A stretch of DNA of 64,000 nucleotides from Falsiroseomonas sp050563535 (lineage in GTDB: Bacteria; Pseudomonadota; Alphaproteobacteria; Acetobacterales; Acetobacteraceae): assembly GCF_050563535.1 (NCBI RefSeq), contig NZ_JBNXUO010000014.1, positions 1-64,000 on the forward strand, in the 5' to 3' direction. The translations under genes and the position numbers were made by a program. Below the pieces are notes generated by a model. That model ran no database searches, was not told where the DNA came from, and saw only the letters and a program-made list of their open reading frames with translations. This document shows positions 43,769-52,501 of this stretch, one piece after another; the first letter of the stretch is position 1, and each line of letters opens with the position of its first letter.

Positions 43769-45829
43769 TTACCCCGCGCCCATCGCCTCCAGCACCAGCC
43801 CCTCGGTCAGGATCTGGGGCAGCACCGCGGGCTCCGCCGCGCCGGGAGCCCAGTAGAGATACAGCGGCACGCCTTCCCGCCCATGCTCGCGCAGCAGCGC
43901 GCCGATGGCGGCATCGCCCCGCGTCCAGTCGGCCTTGAGATAGGCGACGCCGCGTGCCGCGAAGGCATCCCGCACCGCCCCGCCGCGCAGCGCGACGCGT
44001 TCGTTGACCTGGCAGGTGATGCACCAGGCGGCGGTGGCGTTGACGAAGACCGGCCGCCCCTCGGCCCGCAGCGCCTCGACCCGGGCGGCCGACCAGGGCT
44101 CGGCCCCCGGATCGGCCGCCGCGGCCGCGGCCGGCGCGGCGGCAAGGCGCGGCAGCAGCGCGAGCGTGGCGGCCATCGCCGCCGCCACCGCCAGCCGGCC
44201 GGCCCATGCGCCCCGCCCCGTCCCGGCCCGCTGCGCGAGGCCGAGCGCCCAGAGCCCGGCCGAGAGGATCACCCCGCCGGCCAGCACCCACAGCACGCCG
44301 TCCGCGCCCGCCTGCTGCGCCAGCACCCAGACCAGCCAGGCGGCGGCCGCCAGCATCGGGAAGGCGAGGCCCTGGCGCAGCCATTCCATCCACGGCCCCG
44401 GCCGCGGCAGCGCGCGCGCCAGCCCGGGGGCGAAGCCGAGCAGCGCATAGGGCGCCGCGAGCCCGAGCCCGAGGGCGAGGAACACGCCCATCGTCATCGC
44501 CGGCGGCATCGCCATCGCGGCGCCCAGCGCGGCGGCCATGAAGGGCGCCGTGCAGGGCGTGGCCAGCAGCACCGCCAGCGCCCCGGTGGCGAAGGCGCCG
44601 GCATGGCCGCCGCGCGCCGCCACCGACTGCCCCGCGCCGACCGGCCGGCCGATGGCGAAGACGCCGGCGAGGTTCAGCGCGACGGCCAGCATCACCCAGG
44701 CCATGACGGCCACGAAGGCGGGTTCGGTGAACTGGAAGCCCCAGCCCGCCGTGCCGCCGGCCTGCCGCAGCCCGATCAGCGCGCCGCCGATGACGGCGAA
44801 GCTGGCCAGCACGCCGGCGGTGTAGCTGGCCGCATGCAGCCGGACGGCGCGCCGCGCCTCGCCCGACAGCCGGGCCAGCGCCATCGCCTTCATCGCCAGC
44901 ACCGGGAAGACGCAGGGCATCAGGTTCAGCAGCAGCCCGCCCGCCAGGGCCAGGGCCACCGCCCGCCAGAAGGGAAGGGGGGCGGCGCGTTCCGCCGGGC
45001 CCGCCACGGCGGCCGAGACGTCGAAGGCCGCGCGCTGCCCGCCGCCGTCGCGCAGCACCACCGTGCCGTCCAGCGCCGCCGGCGCGGCGCCCGGCGCCAG
45101 CGCCAGGGCGAGCGTCAACGACCCCTCGCGCAGGGTCATCGGCTGCGGCGCCGTGTTGTCCAGCAGGCCGGGCGCGGCGGGGAAGAAGAAGGCGTCCCGC
45201 ACGGTCGCGGCGCCGATCCCGGGGCCGGAGACGGTCAGGCTGGCCCGGCCGCCGCCCGCCCCGGCGCGGGCGGTCCAGGGCGCCGGCCGCGGCAGCCGCG
45301 CCTCCGTCGCCTCGAACAGCGACGTGGTGATGGGGGAGGGGATGGCGCGATCGGCGACCGGCAGGGTGAGGGCGAAGCGCCCCTCCTCCGGGATGCAGAC
45401 CTGTTCGCAGACAAGCCAGGTCGCCTCCGCCTCGATGCGGAAGGTGTCGCCGGGCGACAGGCCGGGCGGCACCTGCACCGGGACCGGCAGCAGCACCTCG
45501 CCCTTGTAGCCGAAATTGACCAGCGGGCCGTAGGGGATGCGGTCCGGCGCGGGCCAGGCGATGGCGCCGGAGGTGGCGCCGGCGGGCAGCGCCAGCGTCA
45601 CCTCGGGCGGCGCGCCGGCATCCCCGGCGTTCCGCCAGTAGGTGTGCCACCCGGGCGCGAGCCGCAGCCGCAGGCCGAGGCGGAAGGCCTCGCCCGGCGC
45701 CACCGCCGCCACATCGGCCGCCAGCGACGCGGTGGCGCGGGGCGACGACTGCGGCGGGCTTTCCACCCCGAGGGCGGCGGCGGGCAGCAGGCCGAGCAGC
45801 AGGGCCAGGAGGCGGAGCATGGCCATCAT
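43769..45829 (-). CDS. DsbD/ScsB-family thiol:disulphide interchange protein
   Basis: 686 residues in three parts. After the signal peptide, a periplasmic domain with WHTYWRNAGDAGAPPEVTLA and WLVCEQVCIPEEG (cysteine pair). The membrane reductase core has about eight helices, with NLMPCVFPVLAMKAMAL and LATPCTAPFMAAALG each holding a transmembrane cysteine. The C-terminal thioredoxin-like domain has AAWCITCQVNERVAL (CxxC). The N-terminal layout is closer to ScsB than to E. coli DsbD. It moves reducing equivalents from cytoplasmic thioredoxin to periplasmic proteins. Three alternative ATGs cluster at the start (45829, 45826, 45820). Confidence 0.88.
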   Translation of the reverse strand: MMAMLRLLALLLGLLPAAALGVESPPQSSPRATASLAADVAAVAPGEAFRLGLRLRLAPGWHTYWRNAGDAGAPPEVTLALPAGATSGAIAWPAPDRIPYGPLVNFGYKGEVLLPVPVQVPPGLSPGDTFRIEAEATWLVCEQVCIPEEGRFALTLPVADRAIPSPITTSLFEATEARLPRPAPWTARAGAGGGRASLTVSGPGIGAATVRDAFFFPAAPGLLDNTAPQPMTLREGSLTLALALAPGAAPAALDGTVVLRDGGGQRAAFDVSAAVAGPAERAAPLPFWRAVALALAGGLLLNLMPCVFPVLAMKAMALARLSGEARRAVRLHAASYTAGVLASFAVIGGALIGLRQAGGTAGWGFQFTEPAFVAVMAWVMLAVALNLAGVFAIGRPVGAGQSVAARGGHAGAFATGALAVLLATPCTAPFMAAALGAAMAMPPAMTMGVFLALGLGLAAPYALLGFAPGLARALPRPGPWMEWLRQGLAFPMLAAAAWLVWVLAQQAGADGVLWVLAGGVILSAGLWALGLAQRAGTGRGAWAGRLAVAAAMAATLALLPRLAAAPAAAAAADPGAEPWSAARVEALRAEGRPVFVNATAAWCITCQVNERVALRGGAVRDAFAARGVAYLKADWTRGDAAIGALLREHGREGVPLYLYWAPGAAEPAVLPQILTEGLVLEAMGAG

Positions 45830-45898
45830 CTAGCACGGAATGCGCGGGCCGCATCGCGCGCCCGCGCCCGCGCCATCACGTCGCGCGGGGGCCGCGCG

Positions 45899-46828
45899 CT
45901 ATTCGGCCGCCTGCAGCCGCGCGGGCAGGCGGAAGGTCACGTCCTCGACGATGCCGGGCAGGGCGGCGACGTCGCTCGCGCCCAGCGCCTTCAGCGTCTC
46001 CACCACCTCCGCCACGATGCGTTCGGGGGCGGAGGCGCCGGCGGTCACGCCGACATTGCGCGCGCCCGCCACCATGGCGGCGGTCAGGCCCCCCGCATCG
46101 GCGATGAGGAAGGCGCGCGCGCCGCATTCCTCGGCGATCTCGCGCAGGCGGTTCGAGTTGCTGCTGTTCGCCGCGCCCACCACCAGCACCACGTCGCATT
46201 CGCGCGCCAGTTCGCGCACCGCCGTCTGGCGGTTCTGCGTGGCGTAGCAGATGTCCCGCGTGCCGGGGCCGACGGCATCGGCGAAGCGGGCGCGGATCGC
46301 CGCGATCACCTCGCGCGTGTCGTCGACCGACAGCGTGGTCTGGGTGATGTAGGCGACCCGGCGGTCCGGCGCGACCGGCAGGGCCGCGACATCCGCCGCG
46401 GTCGCCACCAGATGCAACTCCCCGTCGATCTGGCCGAGCGTGCCTTCCACCTCCGGATGGCCCGCATGGCCGATCAGGATGACGGCGCGGCCGTCCTTCG
46501 CGTAGCGCCGGCCCTCGACATGGACCTTGGTGACCAGCGGGCAGGTGGCGTCCAGCACGTCGAGCCCGCGGAGCGTCGCGTCCATCTCCACCGCGCGGGC
46601 GACGCCATGGGCGGAGAAGACGGTCACCGCGCCGCCCGGCACCTCGTCCAGTTCGTTGACGAAGACGGCGCCCTTGGCGCGCAGGTCCTCGACCACATGG
46701 CGGTTGTGGACGATCTCGTGGCGGACATAGACGGGCGCGCCGTGCCGGGCGAGGGCACGTTCCACGATCTCGATCGCGCGCACGACGCCGGCGCAGAAGC
46801 CGCGCGGCTCGGCCAGCAGGATGCGCAT
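45899..46828 (-). CDS. ispH: 4-hydroxy-3-methylbut-2-enyl diphosphate reductase
   Basis: Last step of the MEP isoprenoid pathway, cytoplasmic [4Fe-4S] enzyme. 309 residues. Three cluster cysteines are visible: C12 in PRGFCAGVVRAIE, one in DATCPLVTKVHVEG, and one in DICYATQNRQTAV. EIVHNRHVVEDLRAKGAVFV and the catalytic-Glu region (TTLSVDDTREV) are intact. ATG at 46828 faces the histidine kinase across 249 bp. Confidence 0.96.
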   Translation of the reverse strand: MRILLAEPRGFCAGVVRAIEIVERALARHGAPVYVRHEIVHNRHVVEDLRAKGAVFVNELDEVPGGAVTVFSAHGVARAVEMDATLRGLDVLDATCPLVTKVHVEGRRYAKDGRAVILIGHAGHPEVEGTLGQIDGELHLVATAADVAALPVAPDRRVAYITQTTLSVDDTREVIAAIRARFADAVGPGTRDICYATQNRQTAVRELARECDVVLVVGAANSSNSNRLREIAEECGARAFLIADAGGLTAAMVAGARNVGVTAGASAPERIVAEVVETLKALGASDVAALPGIVEDVTFRLPARLQAAE

Positions 46829-47077
46829 GCCTTGTCCCTGGATGTTCCGACCGTGGCGTCAGATGGGGGCACGGCGCGGAAGGTGAAGGGTTTGTCAGAC
46901 GGAGTGTCGAGCCGGCCCGCCCGGGTGTCAAGCGGACTTGACGCCCCTGCGCCGCCGCCCTTCGTCCCGCATGCGGCTTGGTGCAGCGGGGAACCGGACG
47001 CGGCGCCCACTCCCGCCCGGTGGCGGGGCAGGATACAAGCCGTGCGACCCTTCCGCCGCAACCGCCGGGATGTCCCG

Positions 47078-49054
47078 ATGCCCGACCCGACGCGCCTCCT
47101 CGAGCCCGTCTCCAGCATGCTCGACAGCCTCGGCATCGCCTTCGCGGCCTTCGACGCGCATGACTGCACGCTGCTCTGGAACGGCACCTTCCTGCGCCTG
47201 TTCCCCGAGCATGACGGCCATGTCCATGTCGGCGAACACTACAGCCGCAACCTGCGCCGCTTCTATGCCTGCCGGCTCGACCCCGCGGAGATGGAGCACA
47301 TCGACCGCCACGTCGCCGACGGCGTGGCGCGCCACCAGCGCCAGGCCTGGCCCTTCGAGTTCCAGCACCGCGGGCAGTGGATGCGCGTCGCCTCCCTGCC
47401 GGTGGAGGGCGTGGGGCGGCTGCGGATCTGGACGCCGACCGCAGCCCCGCGTGACCCCGGGGCTGTGGCGCGGCGCCTGGCCGATGGCGGCCGCGACGCG
47501 CTGGTGACGTCGATCGACCACATCGTCGACGGGCTGATGATGCGCGACGCCGCGGGGCGCATCACCATGGTCAACCGCCGCTTCGCCGCGCTCTACCGCC
47601 TGTCCGGCGAGGCGGAGGCGATCGGGCGGACCTTCGCCGAGGTGCTGCGCGACGCCTGGGCCGGGCTGCCGCAGGGCCATGCCGCGCTGCCCGCCCTGGC
47701 CGACAGCCTGCATTTCGCCGGCGCCCCGTTCGAGCTGTCGCTGCCCGGCGATGCCCGCGTGCGCGTCAGCGAGCATCGCGGCGCCGATGGCGGCACGGTC
47801 AGCATCCATGTCGACATCTCCGACCTGCACCGGCTGCAGCGCGCCACGTCGGAGGCGCAGGAGCGGGCCGAGGCGCTGGCCGCGTCGCTGCGCGAGCAGA
47901 TCGAGGAACGCGAACGCGCCGAGGCGGCGCTGCGCCAGGCGCAGCGGATCGAGGTGGTGGGCCAGCTCACCGCGGGGGTCGCGCACGACTTCAACAACCT
48001 GTTCAGCGTCATGCTGACCAACCTCGAATTGCTGGAGCGGATGGGAGAGGGCCCGGCGCGGCGCGGCAGGCTGTCCTCGCTGCGGCATGCGGTGGAGCGC
48101 GGGGCGGCGCTGACCGACCGGCTGCTGGCCTTCGCGCGCCGCCAGCCGCTGCTGCCGCGGGCGGTGGCGCTGGGCGAGGTGGCGCGGGGGATGCTGCCGC
48201 TGATCGACGCCGCCTGCCCCGACGGCATCGAGCCGCGGCTCGACATCCCGCCCGACCTGCCGGCGGCGCTGGTGGACCCGACGCAGCTCGAACTCGCGAT
48301 CCTCAACCTGGCGATCAACGCGCGGGACGCGATGCCGGATGGCGGGGAGCTGCGCGTCACCGCCCGGGTCGAGACGCTGGACGAGAGCGCGGACCCGGAA
48401 GCGCCGGCGGCCGGCACCTATGTCTCGCTCGGCGTCGCCGACACCGGGACCGGCATGTCGGAGGAAGTGCGCGCGCGGGCGATCGAGCCCTTCTTCACCA
48501 CCAAGCCGCCCGGCCGGGGCTCGGGCCTCGGGCTCAGCCAGGTCTACGGGCTGGCGCGGCAGTCCGGCGGCACGCTGCGGATCGACACCGCGCCGGGCCG
48601 CGGCAGCACGGTGCGGATCCTGCTGCCGCTGGCGGAGGCGGCCCCGGCCGCGCCCGCCCCCTCCGCGCCGCCCAGGGCCGCGGCGGCGCAGGTGCGGGTG
48701 CTGCTGGTGGACGACGATCCGGACGTGCTCGACGGCATGGCCGACGCGCTGCGGATGATGGAATTCCAGGTCACCGCCGTCCCGGGCGGGGCGGAGGCGG
48801 TGCGGGCGCTGGAAGCGGGGCTCGACATCGACGTCCTGGTGACCGATGTGCGGATGCCGCGCATGACCGGGCCGGACCTGGCGCGCTGGGCCTGGCAGCG
48901 CCTGCCGGGGCTGCCGGTGCTGTTCGTCAGCGGCTATGCCGCGCCGGAGGCGCTGGCCGGCTTGCGGCAGCGGTTCCGGCTGCTGCGCAAGCCCTGCGCC
49001 AGCGCGGAGGTGGAGGCGGCGATCCACCAGCTGCTCTGCCGCGAGATCGCCTGA
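47078..49054 (+). CDS. Hybrid histidine kinase: two PAS, HisKA/HATPase, receiver
   Basis: 658 residues, cytoplasmic (no membrane helix). PAS-like domain at about 8-125 (LDSLGIAFAAFDAHDCTLLW), a second PAS at about 148-255 (DGLMMRDAAGRITMVNRRFA), a coiled coil (about 258-300), HisKA with the phospho-His in GQLTAGVAHDFNNLFSVM, and an ATPase with NLAINARDAM (N box), VADTGTGMSE and FFTTKPPGRGSGLGLSQVYG. A C-terminal receiver at about 545-655 has VLLVDDDPDV, phospho-acceptor TDVRMPRMTG and FVSGYAAPEA, LRKP. No cognate regulator is adjacent. A GTG at 47042 in the same frame is an alternative start. Confidence 0.9.
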   Translation: MPDPTRLLEPVSSMLDSLGIAFAAFDAHDCTLLWNGTFLRLFPEHDGHVHVGEHYSRNLRRFYACRLDPAEMEHIDRHVADGVARHQRQAWPFEFQHRGQWMRVASLPVEGVGRLRIWTPTAAPRDPGAVARRLADGGRDALVTSIDHIVDGLMMRDAAGRITMVNRRFAALYRLSGEAEAIGRTFAEVLRDAWAGLPQGHAALPALADSLHFAGAPFELSLPGDARVRVSEHRGADGGTVSIHVDISDLHRLQRATSEAQERAEALAASLREQIEERERAEAALRQAQRIEVVGQLTAGVAHDFNNLFSVMLTNLELLERMGEGPARRGRLSSLRHAVERGAALTDRLLAFARRQPLLPRAVALGEVARGMLPLIDAACPDGIEPRLDIPPDLPAALVDPTQLELAILNLAINARDAMPDGGELRVTARVETLDESADPEAPAAGTYVSLGVADTGTGMSEEVRARAIEPFFTTKPPGRGSGLGLSQVYGLARQSGGTLRIDTAPGRGSTVRILLPLAEAAPAAPAPSAPPRAAAAQVRVLLVDDDPDVLDGMADALRMMEFQVTAVPGGAEAVRALEAGLDIDVLVTDVRMPRMTGPDLARWAWQRLPGLPVLFVSGYAAPEALAGLRQRFRLLRKPCASAEVEAAIHQLLCREIA

Positions 49055-49061
49055 GGCGCGG

Positions 49062-49085
49062 CCGGCCGGCCTGCGGGCCGGCCGG
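49062..49085. terminator. Perfect 10-bp hairpin between kinase and gcrA
   Basis: Arms ccggccggcc (49062-49071) and ggccggccgg (49076-49085), loop tgcg, placed between two converging stops. No T-run. Confidence 0.55.
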
Positions 49086-49099
49086 GACGCAGGCCTGGG

Positions 49100-49573
49100 T
49101 CAGGCCGCGTCCTCGCGCCGGTCGCGGGCCTTCACATAGGCCAGCGCCGCATGTTCCCCGCAATAGGGCTTGCCGGTCATCGCATCGCCCGAGCAGAAGC
49201 GGAAGCCGGAGGTGCCGGGCTCCCCGATCGGCCAGCAGCAGGACCGCGCGGCGCCGAGGCGCGGGAAGGGCCGCACCACCGCCGGCGTCGCCGCGATGGG
49301 GGAGGCGGGCGCGGCGGGGCCTGCGGCGGCCACGGCGGGCAGGGTCAGGCGCGGCGCCACGGCGGCAGGGCGCAGCGGCTTCTGCGCGGCGGGCTTCGCA
49401 TCGGCCGGCGCGTCGCGCCGGATCGGGCTGGGCCGGGCCGGCAGGTTCAGGCGGTGGGCCTTGCCCACCACCGCGTTCTTCGACACGCCCATGCGGCGGC
49501 CGATCTCGGCCGTCGAATGCCCTTCAGCCCACAGCGCGCGCAGCCTTTCGATGGCTTCCGGCGTCCAGTCCAT
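49100..49573 (-). CDS. gcrA: GcrA cell-cycle regulator
   Basis: 157 residues. Alphaproteobacterial transcription factor that binds GANTC sites methylated by CcrM and recruits sigma-70 RNA polymerase. N-terminal helix-turn-helix: DWTPEAIERLRALWAEGHST then IGRRMGVSKNAVVGKAHRLN. An Ala/Pro linker follows, then the C-terminal sigma-interacting part with SCCWPIGEPGTSGFRFCSGD and GKPYCGEHAALAYV. The Met at 49573 was chosen because it starts the conserved MDWTPE. The upstream region contains a GAATC site. Confidence 0.95.
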   Translation of the reverse strand: MDWTPEAIERLRALWAEGHSTAEIGRRMGVSKNAVVGKAHRLNLPARPSPIRRDAPADAKPAAQKPLRPAAVAPRLTLPAVAAAGPAAPASPIAATPAVVRPFPRLGAARSCCWPIGEPGTSGFRFCSGDAMTGKPYCGEHAALAYVKARDRREDAA

Positions 49574-49695
49574 GCGCAGTCTCCCCGGTGCCCCAACACT
49601 AGATACGGTAGGCCAACGCGGGTGCCGCGCACAAGTTGTGGTTGCCTGAACGGAATCGAAAAGCTGTGGATAGAGTGCCGCGGCGGGCGCGACGT
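49574..49695 (-). promoter_or_regulatory. gcrA upstream region with a GANTC site
   Basis: Only 122 bp lie between the acetamidase stop and the gcrA start, comparatively AT-rich. One GAATC (49653-49657) is about 80 bp upstream of the gcrA ATG, compatible with CcrM/GcrA/CtrA-type cell-cycle control. A nearby ttgtggttgcctgaac may include a -35-like element; the exact promoter is not defined. Confidence 0.4.
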
Positions 49696-50661
49696 TCAGA
49701 AAAACAGGCCCTTCCTTAACATGCCGTGAACGCCCTTCTCGCCGTTCACCGTCTGGGTCACCCGGAAGTCCACGGCGAGGGAACAGAGCTGGTACGCATC
49801 CGCCGCGCTGACATTCATCCGCGCGGCGATGAAGGCGATCATCTCCCGCAGGGCCTGCTTCATCGCGAGGTCGAGATCCTCGTTCATGCCCATCGAGATG
49901 TAGTGGGTCGCGGTCTCCGCCCGCGGCTGGCGCAGCATCGGGTCCCGCGCGCCGCCGCCCTTCTCGACGCTCAGTCGGAAATGCCCGGTCAGGCACATCT
50001 CGAGCGCGTTGATGCAGACCTCGCCGTCGCCCTGCACGCCGTGGCCGTCGCCGGCGGAGAACATGGCGCCTTCCACATGCACGGGCAGCCACAGCGTCGC
50101 GCCCGCGCCGATCTCCTTGTTGTCGAGGTTGCCGCCATGCGCCCGCGGTTCCTTGGTGGAGATGCGGCCCCATTCGGCCGGCGGCGCCACGCCCATCACG
50201 CCGAAGAAGGGGCTGAGCGGGATGGTGACCCCCGGGCCCACCGGCACGGTGCAGGTCATCGCGTCGCGGTCCACCGGGATGTGCAGCATCCGCGCGAAGG
50301 GGAAGTCCTCGGGCAGCGTGCCGACCAGCGGGCGGAAGCCGCAGAAGCCCCAGTCGGCGCCGAGGTCGATCCGCTCGATCTCGACGCGCAGCGCATCCCC
50401 CGGCTCGGCGCCCGCCACCGCGACGGGGCCGGTGAGGAGATGCGGGCCGAGGCGCGGCGGGCCCGCGGCGTGCAGCGCGGCCAGCGCGGGCGGCACCTTC
50501 AGCCCCGTCTCCGGCCCTGGCAGCACCTCCGGCGCGCCGGAGACGCATTCCAGCACCACCAGGTCGCCGCTGCCCACCGTCAGGACCGGCGGGAAGGACG
50601 CGTCGAAGGCGCCCCAGCGGATGGTCTCGGGCGTCGCGGCGACGCGGTGGGTGGCGGGCAT
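49696..50661 (-). CDS. Acetamidase/formamidase family protein
   Basis: 321 residues of the FmdA/AmdA family. Recognisable blocks: GDALRVEIERIDLGADWGFC, VTIPLSPFFGVMGVAP, RAHGGNLDNKEIGAGATLWL, FSAGDGHGVQGDGEVCINAL and RPRAETATHYISMGM-like text (QPRAETATHYISMGMNEDLD). These zinc hydrolases cleave formamide, acetamide or similar amides. The Met at 50661 is preferred over one 11 codons earlier. The nearest minus-strand downstream gene is gcrA; no amide transporter is adjacent. Confidence 0.9.
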   Translation of the reverse strand: MPATHRVAATPETIRWGAFDASFPPVLTVGSGDLVVLECVSGAPEVLPGPETGLKVPPALAALHAAGPPRLGPHLLTGPVAVAGAEPGDALRVEIERIDLGADWGFCGFRPLVGTLPEDFPFARMLHIPVDRDAMTCTVPVGPGVTIPLSPFFGVMGVAPPAEWGRISTKEPRAHGGNLDNKEIGAGATLWLPVHVEGAMFSAGDGHGVQGDGEVCINALEMCLTGHFRLSVEKGGGARDPMLRQPRAETATHYISMGMNEDLDLAMKQALREMIAFIAARMNVSAADAYQLCSLAVDFRVTQTVNGEKGVHGMLRKGLFF

Positions 50662-50743
50662 GGCACGGTCCTCGCGGGAAGGGTCGCCGCACACAAGCCC
50701 GCGCCCGGCGCAGGGTCAATCCGGCCCCATGCCGCCGGGCGGG

Positions 50744-51472
50744 TCAGCCGCCGCGCAGGCTGGCGCGCAGGCGGCGCTGGTCGTCGGGGCAGATGCGGCC
50801 GAGCCGCCGGTATTCCTCCGCGCTGTCGATCGCGGCGTGGCCTGCCTCCCGCGCGGCGCGCAGGCGTTCCAGCACCGGCTCCACCGTCCGCGCCAGATCG
50901 TCTTGCAGGGCGATGGCGGCTTGCCCGGCATCGGCGGCCCGCACCTCGGCGCGCCCGGTCCAGGCGCGGGCGGTGGCGCGCAGCTCCTCCGACGCGTCGC
51001 GCAGCGTGCGGCGGTTCACCTCGGCGTGGCGGCGCTCATGAGCCAGCACCTCCCGCGCGAGGCAGCCGTCCCGCGGCAGTTCCCGCGCGAGGCGGATGGT
51101 GTGCTCGGCATGGACGAGGCTGAGCCGCACCTCGGAGGGCAGGCCGCAGACCGGGCCGCCGGCGGGGCCCTGGCTGCGGACCGTGATCTCGCTTCGCCAC
51201 TCCACCCGCGACAGGGTGAGGCCGAGGTGGTGGAGCTGGCCCGGCCCTTCCGGCCCGCCGCCGCCGGCCTGCACCCGCAGCTGCGCGGCGGGAAGGGGCG
51301 GCAGCAGCCGCGGCTCCGGGTCCTGCAGCGTGACGCGCAGCGCCGGCGCCCCGCGCGGCGGGCAGGCCGGGCCGGTGACCGGCTGCGGCGGGGGCAGGGC
51401 CGGCGCCTCCTGCGCCGCGGCGACGGCGGGCGGCAGCAGCAGCAGGCCGAGGAGCGCGGCCCTCAGAGCCAT
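50744..51472 (-). CDS. Secreted protein with HExxH-type zincin motif
   Basis: 242 residues. Signal peptide ALLGLLLLPPAVAAAQ. The centre contains LAREVLAHERRHAEVNRRTL, an HERRH sequence fitting the HExxH zinc-protease motif, preceded by a long strand region. DUF922-type periplasmic proteases have a comparable His-Glu motif, but the flanking sequence is not clearly theirs. Later there are helical segments and a final cysteine (RICPDDQRR). Family unassigned. The start overlaps the corA-like stop by 10 bp, so the two are probably co-transcribed. Confidence 0.7.
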   Translation of the reverse strand: MALRAALLGLLLLPPAVAAAQEAPALPPPQPVTGPACPPRGAPALRVTLQDPEPRLLPPLPAAQLRVQAGGGGPEGPGQLHHLGLTLSRVEWRSEITVRSQGPAGGPVCGLPSEVRLSLVHAEHTIRLARELPRDGCLAREVLAHERRHAEVNRRTLRDASEELRATARAWTGRAEVRAADAGQAAIALQDDLARTVEPVLERLRAAREAGHAAIDSAEEYRRLGRICPDDQRRLRASLRGG

Positions 51473-52446
51473 CCCTTCCGCTTGAAATAGAGGATCGGCA
51501 GCAGCGCGGAGACGACCATCAGCACCAGCGCCATCGGATAGCCCCACACCGCCTTCAGCTCCGGCATGAACTCGAAGTTCATGCCGTAGATGCTGGCGAT
51601 CAGGGTCGGCGGCATCAGCGCCACCGAGGCGACGGTGAAGGTCTTGATGATGGCGTTCTGCTCCACGTTCAGGATGCCCAGCACGGCATCGAGCAGGAAG
51701 TTCGCCTTGTTGTTGAGAAAGCCCGCGTGATCGACGAGGGAGCGCACGTCCCGCACCAGGGTCTTGATCAGCACCTGGTTCTCCTTCCGCACCGCCGTCG
51801 CCTTCTCCGCCCCCACGAAGGTCAGGATGCGCGTCAGGCCGAGCAGGGTCTCCGAGGCGCGGGTCGTCACCTCCCCCACCTGGCCGAGCGTGATCAGCGC
51901 CTCGCGCAGGTCGCGGTCGCGGACGGTGGCCTTCACCTTCGCCCGCGCGCTGCGGAAGGCGGCGGCGGAGGCACGGTCCATGTCGCTGCCGACGCGTTCC
52001 AGTATGTCCGCCAGGCGGTCCACGATCTGCTCGAACAGGTGCAGCATCACCCCGTCCGGCGTCGCCACCAGCCCCGGGCTGCGCTGGCAGCGCACGGCGA
52101 AGACGCTGAAGGCCTTCGGCGTCTGGTACCGCACGGTGATCAGCGCGGCGTTGCCAAGCACGAAGGTGATGGGGGTGGAGCCGTATTCGCCCCCCTCCAC
52201 GCCGTAGAGGAAGTTGGCGGTGAGGAACAGCACGTCGTCCTCGCGGTAGAGCCGCGAGGAGCTTTCGATCTCCTCCATTTCCTCGCGCGTCGGAACCTCG
52301 AGCCGCAGCGCCGACTGCACGGCGCGCTCCTCCTCCGCTGTCGGGTTCAGCAGGTCGATCCAGACGGCGCGGCGCAGTTCCTCCGCGGGCAGCAGGCCAT
52401 CGCGGACGGAGACGCGGCCTTCGGCGGGGACGTAGGAGGTGAGCAT
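51463..52446 (-). CDS. corA: CorA family divalent-metal (Mg2+) channel
   Basis: 327 residues. A cytoplasmic alpha/beta funnel domain (WIDLLNPTAEEERAVQ, LEVPTREEMEEIE) is followed by a long helix (ILERVGSDMDRASAAAFRSA). Two C-terminal membrane helices flank the signature YGMNFEFMPEL, ending in the basic FKRKGWL. Homopentameric Mg2+/Co2+ channel in the inner membrane. ATG at 52446, last gene but one of a minus-strand run starting at the TRAP-mtn operon; a 55-bp gap separates it from mtnC. Confidence 0.93.
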   Translation of the reverse strand: MLTSYVPAEGRVSVRDGLLPAEELRRAVWIDLLNPTAEEERAVQSALRLEVPTREEMEEIESSSRLYREDDVLFLTANFLYGVEGGEYGSTPITFVLGNAALITVRYQTPKAFSVFAVRCQRSPGLVATPDGVMLHLFEQIVDRLADILERVGSDMDRASAAAFRSARAKVKATVRDRDLREALITLGQVGEVTTRASETLLGLTRILTFVGAEKATAVRKENQVLIKTLVRDVRSLVDHAGFLNNKANFLLDAVLGILNVEQNAIIKTFTVASVALMPPTLIASIYGMNFEFMPELKAVWGYPMALVLMVVSALLPILYFKRKGWL

Positions 52447-52501
52447 GGCGCGGTCTCCCGCCGGCGGTGGGGCCGGGTGTAGCCCCGTCCGCGCCGGGCT
52501 G

